Assembly (NCBI RefSeq): GCF_030063415.1
Contig: NZ_JASITA010000011.1
Span: 1-64,000 of the forward strand
Reading direction: 5' to 3'
Length of the DNA: 64,000 nucleotides
Source: Streptomyces sp. H27-C3
GTDB taxonomy: Bacteria > Actinomycetota > Actinomycetes > Streptomycetales > Streptomycetaceae
Part shown: positions 59,744 through 64,000 of the stretch, piece by piece
Layout of the letters: each line of letters opens with the position of its first letter
Position numbering within the stretch: position 1 is the first letter of the stretch
Notes under the pieces: model-generated
What the model was told of the DNA's origin: nothing
Databases searched by the model: none
The model's input: the letters and a program-made list of their open reading frames with translations, nothing else
Translations under genes and position numbers: made by a program

Positions 59744-60742
59744 TCATCGGGTACCACGGGCCGTGTACTTCTCCAGCGCGGGGACGTCCTTGCCGGTGAC
59801 CACGGCCGGTCCGGTCAGAACGGGCCTGCCGCCGCCGAGGACGTTGCCGTTGGTCTTGTAGAGCCACAGCTCGTCGACGGCGAGGTAGCCCTGGAGGTAG
59901 GGCTGCTGGTCGACGGCGAAGCCGATCTCCTTGGCCTTGAGCTGCTTGACCACTTCGGCGTTGAGGTCGAACGTGTTGACCTCGGCGTCGCTGCCGGCGC
60001 CGGTCTTCGCCTTGACGGTGGCCGCCGCGAAGGGCGCGCCGAGGGTCACGACGGTGTCGATGTCCTTGCCGCTCTCCAGCTTCGCCTCGATGGAGGAGGT
60101 CGACGCGGGCATGTTGGTGCCCTCGATGTTGAGGTTCTCGACGGTGCCTTCGAAGGTCTTCCTCACTCCGGCGCAGCGCGCTTCGAGCGAGACGTTGCCC
60201 TGCTCGTGGATGACGCAGAGTGCCTTCTTCTTGCCGCGTTTGTTGAGTTCCTCGCCGACCGCCTCGCCTGCCACGGATTCCTCCTGGCCGATGTGGCTGA
60301 GCGCGCCGGTGGCCTTGGAGTGCTCGCCGCCCGAGTTGATGGTGACGACGGGTATGCCGGCCGCGACGGCCTTCTTGACGGCGGCGGCGACCGCCTCGGG
60401 CTTGGCCAGCGTCACCACGATCCCGTCGACCTTCTTGTCGATGTAGGACTCGATGTGCTGGGCCTGTTCCTTGCCCTCCTTGTTGGCGGCGTAGAGGAAC
60501 TCGACGTTGTCCTTGGACGCGGCCTGCTCGGCGCCGCTCTGGACGATGTCCCAGAACGTGTCGCCCTCCCCGGAGTGCGTCACCATGGCGATCTTCAGGC
60601 GCTTGGTGGTGACGGTCTTGCCGGTCTCCCCGTCGCCGTTCTTGCCGGTGTCCTCGGAGTCCTTGCCGCCCGAGCCGCTGCACCCGGCGAGTGCGAGCGC
60701 GCACACGGCGAGGAGGGCTGCTGCCTTGCGGTGGGTACGCAT
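59744..60742 (-). CDS. Sugar-binding lipoprotein 2
   Basis: 332 residues. Signal sequence AALLAVCALALAGCSG with lipobox cysteine, followed by the same fold as lipoprotein 1 ([52 protein letters not shown]). The two proteins are an obvious tandem duplication with many substitutions, so they may bind related but different sugars and share one permease/ATPase. It is the first gene of the operon, downstream of the promoter at 60790-60819. Confidence 0.9.
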   Translation of the reverse strand: MRTHRKAAALLAVCALALAGCSGSGGKDSEDTGKNGDGETGKTVTTKRLKIAMVTHSGEGDTFWDIVQSGAEQAASKDNVEFLYAANKEGKEQAQHIESYIDKKVDGIVVTLAKPEAVAAAVKKAVAAGIPVVTINSGGEHSKATGALSHIGQEESVAGEAVGEELNKRGKKKALCVIHEQGNVSLEARCAGVRKTFEGTVENLNIEGTNMPASTSSIEAKLESGKDIDTVVTLGAPFAAATVKAKTGAGSDAEVNTFDLNAEVVKQLKAKEIGFAVDQQPYLQGYLAVDELWLYKTNGNVLGGGRPVLTGPAVVTGKDVPALEKYTARGTR

Positions 60743-60789
60743 CGTGGGTTCCGCCTTGTCTCCCGGCCGCCCCGTTGCGGCTGGGGGGA

Positions 60790-60819
60790 GTTCTAGCGGC
60801 GTACGTGCGACCCCGTCAA
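60790..60819 (-). promoter_or_regulatory. Promoter of the sugar transporter operon
   Basis: On the minus strand TTGACG (60814-60819) and TAGAAC (60790-60795), spacer 18 bases, match the Streptomyces HrdB consensus well. A candidate operator abuts it at 60824-60835. Confidence 0.55.
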
Positions 60820-60823
60820 GACT

Positions 60824-60835
60824 TTGTCCGAACAT
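60824..60835. promoter_or_regulatory. Candidate operator, copy 2 (TTGTCCGAACAT)
   Basis: Resembles the palindrome at 61692-61703 (TTGTC-N2-RACAW) and lies just upstream of the -35 box of the transporter promoter, a plausible site for the GntR protein encoded next door. Confidence 0.35.
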
Positions 60836-60876
60836 TCTTACGCGGGCTTGCCCGGAGAGGGTCCGGCGGCTGCTCG

Positions 60877-61641
60877 TTACGGCCTGACGAGCAGCTGGAA
60901 CTCGAAGGCGTAACGCGAGGCGCGGTAGAGGTGCGAGCCGAACTCCACGGTCCGTCCGGTGTCGTCGAACGTCGTGCGCTGCATGGTCAGCAGTGGCGCG
61001 CCCTCCGCCTCCGCCAGTTGCCGTGCCTCCTGGGGGCCGGCGGCGCACGCGCCGACCGTTTGGCGGGCGCTGTGCAGGGTGATCCCCGCGGAGCGCATCA
61101 TCCGGTACAGGCCGGTGGCTTCGAGGTGTTCGGTGTCGAGCGGGAGCAGCCCCATGGGCAGGTGGTTGCGCAGCCGGGCCATCGGTTCATTGTGCGCCAG
61201 GCGCAGCCGCTCGACGAGATGGACGTCGCTGCCCTCGGCAACCCCGAGCGCGGCCGCGACCTCGGCGGTCGCCGGTTCGACGGTGTTGCGCAGGACCTGG
61301 GTGGCCGGGCGCTGGCCGGCGGCCTCCAGGTCGTCGTACAGGCTGCTCAGTTCGAGGGGGCGCTTGACCTGGCTGTGTACGACCTGGGTGCCGACGCCGC
61401 GGCGGCGGACCAGGAGGCCCTTGTCGACGAGCGACTGGATGGCCTGACGGACGGTGGGGCGGGACAGGCCGAGGCGTCCGGCCAGCTCTATCTCGTTGCC
61501 GAGGAGACTCCCCGGGGCGATCCGGCCCTTCTCGATGGCCGCCTCCAGCTGCTGGGACAGCTGGAAATAGAGCGGGACCGGGCTGTTGCGGTCCACGCCG
61601 AGTTGGAGGGAGACGGTGGGATTCGCCGCGTGTTTCGACAC
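60877..61641 (-). CDS. GntR/HutC-family transcriptional regulator
   Basis: 254 residues from a GTG at 61641. VPLYFQLSQQLEAAIEKGRI...LGNEIELAGRLGLSRPTVRQAIQSL is the N-terminal winged helix, and residues 85-254 form a UTRA effector domain (VERLRLAHNEPMARLRNHLP, TVEFGSHLYRASRYAFEF). Such regulators repress sugar or aminosugar uptake genes and respond to a phosphorylated sugar. It lies between the transporter operon and the divergent dehydrogenase, and candidate operators are present on both sides. Confidence 0.9.
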   Translation of the reverse strand: MSKHAANPTVSLQLGVDRNSPVPLYFQLSQQLEAAIEKGRIAPGSLLGNEIELAGRLGLSRPTVRQAIQSLVDKGLLVRRRGVGTQVVHSQVKRPLELSSLYDDLEAAGQRPATQVLRNTVEPATAEVAAALGVAEGSDVHLVERLRLAHNEPMARLRNHLPMGLLPLDTEHLEATGLYRMMRSAGITLHSARQTVGACAAGPQEARQLAEAEGAPLLTMQRTTFDDTGRTVEFGSHLYRASRYAFEFQLLVRP

Positions 61642-61691
61642 GCCAGAGAGCGTATCCCCAGGTAATGCCCCCTGGTAGTCCTGAAGTCCGA

Positions 61692-61703
61692 TTGTCAGGA
61701 CAA
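61692..61703. promoter_or_regulatory. Candidate operator, copy 1 (TTGTCAGGACAA)
   Basis: A 12-bp palindrome with two 5-bp arms (TTGTC and GACAA) in the 102-base gap between the divergent regulator and dehydrogenase genes. A related site lies at the transporter promoter. Short palindromes can occur by chance, so this is a suggestion. Confidence 0.4.
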
Positions 61704-61743
61704 AGCCTTGACAGGGTGGTGGGCAGCGGGTCACTTTGGGGCC

Positions 61744-62748
61744 ATGCGCATCGGACTCATCGGCACGGGACGTATTGGCTCCTTCCACGCTGGAGTGCTC
61801 AGCCGCCACCGGGAGGTGGGCGCCCTGCTCGTCGCGGACGCCGATGCGGCGCGGGCGGTGGCGGTCGCCGACCAGCTCGGTGTCACGGCCGCGCCGTCGG
61901 TCGACGAGATCTTCGCCTGGGGCGTGGACGCCGTGGTGATCGCCTCCACCACCTCCGCCCACGCGGAACTGATCGGCCGGGCGGCGCGCGCGGGCCTGCC
62001 CACCTTCTGCGAGAAGCCGATCGCACTGGACCTGGCGGGGACGCTGGGCGCGCTGCGCGAGGTGGACGCCGCGGGCAACGCGCTGCAGCTCGGTTTCATG
62101 CGCCGCTTCGACGCGGGATACACCGCCGCGCGCGAGCTCGTACGCTCCGGCGGCCTCGGGCGGCTGCACACCGTGCGGGCGATGACGTCCGACCCGGCGC
62201 CGCCGCCCGCCGCGTATCTGCCGCTGTCCGGTGGCCTCTACCGGGACTGTCTGGTTCACGACTTCGACATGCTGCGCTGGGTCACCGGCCGCGAGGTCGT
62301 CGAGGTGTACGCCGTCGGATCCGACGCGGGACCCGCGATGTTCCGCGAGGCGGGCGACGTCGACACGGCCGCCGCGGTCCTCACTCTCGACGACGGCACG
62401 CTCGCCACGGCCACCGCCACCCGCTGCAACGCGGCGGGCTACGACGTACGGATGGAGCTGGCCGGCGAGCTCGACCAGGTCTCGGTGGGCCTCGACGACC
62501 GCACCCCGATCACCTCGACGGAGCCCAAGGGGCCGCCGGCCGCCGAGCGGCCGTGGCCCGGGTTCCTGGAGCGGTTCGCGTCGGCCTACGAGGCTGAGCT
62601 GGACGCCTTCGTGCAGCTCGTCCGCGGCGAGATCGCCAACCCGTGCGACGGCACGGAGGCGCTGCACGCGCTGCGCATCGCGGAGGCCTGCGAGCTGTCC
62701 CGGCGCGAGCGACGCCCGGTGCGGCTGGCGGAGATCCCCAGCTCATGA
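61744..62748 (+). CDS. Gfo/Idh/MocA dehydrogenase (inositol 2-dehydrogenase-like)
   Basis: 334 residues. RIGLIGTGRIGSFHAGVL is the NAD loop, STTSAHAELIGRAARAGLPTFCEKPIALDL carries the E-K-P motif, and LYRDCLVHDFDMLRWVTG holds the catalytic Asp and His pair (H-D-x-D). Resembles IolG-type myo-inositol or sugar dehydrogenases. It is divergent from the GntR gene and likely part of the same regulon, with the sugar or inositol brought in by the ABC transporter as substrate. The stop overlaps the start of the hydrolase pseudogene. Confidence 0.88.
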   Translation: MRIGLIGTGRIGSFHAGVLSRHREVGALLVADADAARAVAVADQLGVTAAPSVDEIFAWGVDAVVIASTTSAHAELIGRAARAGLPTFCEKPIALDLAGTLGALREVDAAGNALQLGFMRRFDAGYTAARELVRSGGLGRLHTVRAMTSDPAPPPAAYLPLSGGLYRDCLVHDFDMLRWVTGREVVEVYAVGSDAGPAMFREAGDVDTAAAVLTLDDGTLATATATRCNAAGYDVRMELAGELDQVSVGLDDRTPITSTEPKGPPAAERPWPGFLERFASAYEAELDAFVQLVRGEIANPCDGTEALHALRIAEACELSRRERRPVRLAEIPSS

Positions 62749-63256
62749 CGGTGCGCGCGCAGGACGGTGTCGAGCTCTGGGCGAGCGCCGAGGGCGAGGG
62801 CGAGCCGGTGCTCCTGTGCCACGGCGGGCCCGGCACGTGGGACACCCTGGACGACGTGGCCGGCCTGCTCGCGGGCCGGGCCGCCGTGCACCGCTGGGAC
62901 CAGCGCGGCTGCGGGCGCTCGGAGTGGCGCGGCCCGACCTGGCCCTGAAGCACGCCGAGCGGATGGCCTTCCCCTGGCGCGGCGTCAACTTCGAGTGCAA
63001 CACGGCGATCAACGCCGAGACCAGGGCCCAGGACGTCCTGGGACTGCACACGCTGTGCGCCGGTCTGGACGTACCTGTGGCCATCGTGGACGGCGCCGAC
63101 GACCTGCGTCCTCGCACCTCGGTGGACTCCCTGGAGCGGGTCCTCCCCCGGGTGTCACGGGTGACACTCGCCGGGGCGGGCCATCTGCCGTGGGCCGAGG
63201 ACCCGGACGGGTTCGCCGCGGCGGCCCTGGATGTCCCTACGGCTCCCCCGCTGTGA
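62745..63256 (+). pseudogene. Alpha/beta hydrolase with its middle deleted
   Basis: The first 68 residues (VLLCHGGPGTWDTLDD, VHRWDQRGCGRSEWRGPTWP) are the start of a proline-iminopeptidase-like hydrolase, ending at a stop at 62948. The C-terminal part, with VAIVDGADDLRP and AGAGHLPWAEDPDGF, is in another frame up to 63256. The section with the G-x-S-x-G nucleophile between them is gone, so both a deletion and a frameshift occurred. No function expected. Confidence 0.8.
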
Positions 63257-63330
63257 GCACCGTGCCCTGCGCGACCGCGCACAGCGACTCCGCTCCCGCC
63301 TCGTCCGTCACATAGAGGTCGCAGCGGCAG
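63238..63330 (-). pseudogene. Possible hotdog thioesterase C-terminal relic
   Basis: Reading leftward, 30 residues including CDLYVTDEAGAESLCAVAQG and TVLTAGEP resemble the last strands of PaaI-type thioesterases. It overlaps the end of the hydrolase relic on the opposite strand and directly follows the P450 relic. Similarity is short, so this is tentative. Confidence 0.3.
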
Positions 63331-63337
63331 ACGCGGT

Positions 63338-63610
63338 CGGCGCGACGATCTGGTTGGACCACGCACGGAAGGTGTCCCGGTCGAGGTCGGGGACGCCGAG
63401 CAGTTCACAGATGACGGTCATGGGCAGCGGGAAGGCCGGCGCGTCGATGAGGTCCGCCGCGGTGTTCCCGTCGGCCGTCATCGCGTCGAGCAGCTCGTCG
63501 GTGATCCGCTGGACCTCCGGGCGCAGCGCCTCGACCTTGCGTGACGTGAACTCCCGCGCGACGAGCTTGCGCAGCCGCGTGTGGTGCGGCGGGTCCATCT
63601 CCAGCAGCAA
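63338..63610 (-). pseudogene. Internal fragment of a cytochrome P450
   Basis: LLLEMDPPHHTRLRKLVARE (C helix with D-P-P-x-H-x-x-x-R), then LRPEVQRITDELLD and LPMTVICELLGVPDLDRDTF are typical of actinobacterial P450s. The protein begins and ends within the middle of the family. No haem loop or I helix remains, so it is a relic. Confidence 0.75.
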
Positions 63611-63649
63611 TCGCCGGACGGGCTGACAGGTTGCCGTATGCGGCAATCT

Positions 63650-64000
63650 TCAAGCTGTCCGGCCCCTGCGGCGCTCCCCCTGGCCCGCCACCGACCGCCG
63701 CCCCCACATCGTCCCCGCCAGCACCAGCGCGCCGCCCAACAGCCCTACCACTCCCAGCCGCTCACCGCCGATCGCGATCCCGACCGTCGCCGCCCACAGC
63801 GGTTCCGTGCCGAGCAGCAGGCTGACCCGCGACGGCGAGGTGCGGCGCACCGCCCACATCTGCGCGAAGAAGGCGAACAGCGTGCAGAAGACGGAGAGGA
63901 ACACCAGCGCCGCCCACTCGCGTGGCCCGAACCCCGCCGCCACCGTCCAGGGCGCGGGACCGGTGCCGGGCGCGGCGGCCAGGACCGCGAACACGGCCAC
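63650..64000 (-). CDS. EamA (DMT) transporter, C-terminal part, cut by window edge
   Basis: At least 116 residues; the start lies to the right of the window. EWAALVFLSVFCTLFAFFAQ, RRTSPSRVSLLLGTEPLWAA and GERLGVVGLLGGALVLAGTM are the second half of a 10-TM drug/metabolite transporter, with the EamA repeat signature. The C-terminus is a basic tail. Substrate unknown. Confidence 0.8.
   Translation of the reverse strand: MAVFAVLAAAPGTGPAPWTVAAGFGPREWAALVFLSVFCTLFAFFAQMWAVRRTSPSRVSLLLGTEPLWAATVGIAIGGERLGVVGLLGGALVLAGTMWGRRSVAGQGERRRGRTA

Noticed and set aside
1..64000. CRISPR arrays, tRNA or rRNA genes, prophage modules
   Set aside because: No regularly spaced short repeats, no tRNA cloverleaf with CCA-type ends and no phage structural genes were seen.

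Overview
The window is very GC-rich actinobacterial DNA, almost certainly Streptomyces: strong third-position GC bias, many GTG and TTG starts, GGAGG-type ribosome binding sites and chains of ATGA/GTGA overlapping genes. About 50 kb of it (301-51960) is one natural-product gene cluster of the mitosane (mitomycin) type. I base this on three things: a nearly complete 3-amino-5-hydroxybenzoate (AHBA) gene set; a run of genes from 22127 to 30391 in the order I recall for mitB-mitH of the mitomycin C cluster of Streptomyces lavendulae; and a 132-residue VOC protein (32355-32753) that closely resembles the mitomycin-binding resistance protein Mrd, next to an MmcQ/YjbR protein, whose family is named after that cluster. 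The left-hand O-methyltransferase resembles MmcR only moderately as I remember it, so this is probably a relative of the reference cluster and not a copy.

Layout. Left edge (1-300): an IS3 transposase stub. 301-6882 (minus): O-methyltransferase, BBE-type flavin oxidase, short APS kinase, FAD monooxygenase, O-carbamoyltransferase. 7516-16588 (plus): a tightly coupled operon with an altered alkaline-phosphatase (AP) superfamily protein, two unknowns, P450, phosphopantetheinyl transferase, odd aldehyde dehydrogenase, luciferase-like flavoenzyme, 2OG dioxygenase and a thioesterase-like protein without its serine. 16685-21582 (minus): AP-superfamily enzyme, free ACP, B12-binding radical SAM enzyme, and an MtrA-DUF4346-ACP fusion. 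22127-33676 (plus): glycosyltransferase, deacetylase, radical SAM, AHBA ligase, SDR, RifL-like oxidoreductase, luciferase-like enzyme, a dead APS-kinase-like protein, transglutaminase-like protein, MmcQ, Mrd, ROK kinase. 33759-37281 (minus): two more AP-superfamily enzymes around the aminodehydroquinate dehydratase, and a frameshifted second ACP gene. 37917-45588 (plus): AHBA synthase, phosphatase, luciferase-like enzyme, an SCP2/beta-lactamase-fold protein, two methyltransferases, P450. 45682-51960: small reductases, an alpha-toroid protein, aminodehydroquinate synthase, exporter, orphan CysD.

Proposed logic (inference from the known pathway): AHBA is made by the RifG/J/K/L/M/N homologues, activated and loaded on the ACP by the ligase, joined to N-acetylglucosamine by the glycosyltransferase and deacetylated. 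Radical SAM, flavin, P450 and 2OG enzymes would close and oxidise the rings. Methyl and carbamoyl groups are added late, and Mrd, the BBE oxidase and the exporter protect the cell. The unexplained parts are four AP-superfamily paralogues, two CysC-like proteins plus CysD without CysN or a classical sulfotransferase, and the corrinoid-protein/ACP fusion. Together they could form an activation or leaving-group system for aziridine formation, but nothing in the sequence proves this.

51961-54754 is a decayed boundary: a MITE-like repeat, relics of an O-methyltransferase, a dehydroquinate synthase and a shikimate-type dehydrogenase, and one intact siderophore-interacting protein. 54755-62748 looks like ordinary sugar/inositol-type metabolism: an ABC transporter with two lipoproteins, a ROK kinase, a GntR regulator and a Gfo/Idh/MocA dehydrogenase. 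It is followed by relics of an alpha/beta hydrolase, a P450 and a thioesterase, and by an EamA transporter cut by the right edge. I found no recognisable pathway-specific transcriptional regulator in the cluster, no tRNA or rRNA gene and no CRISPR array.
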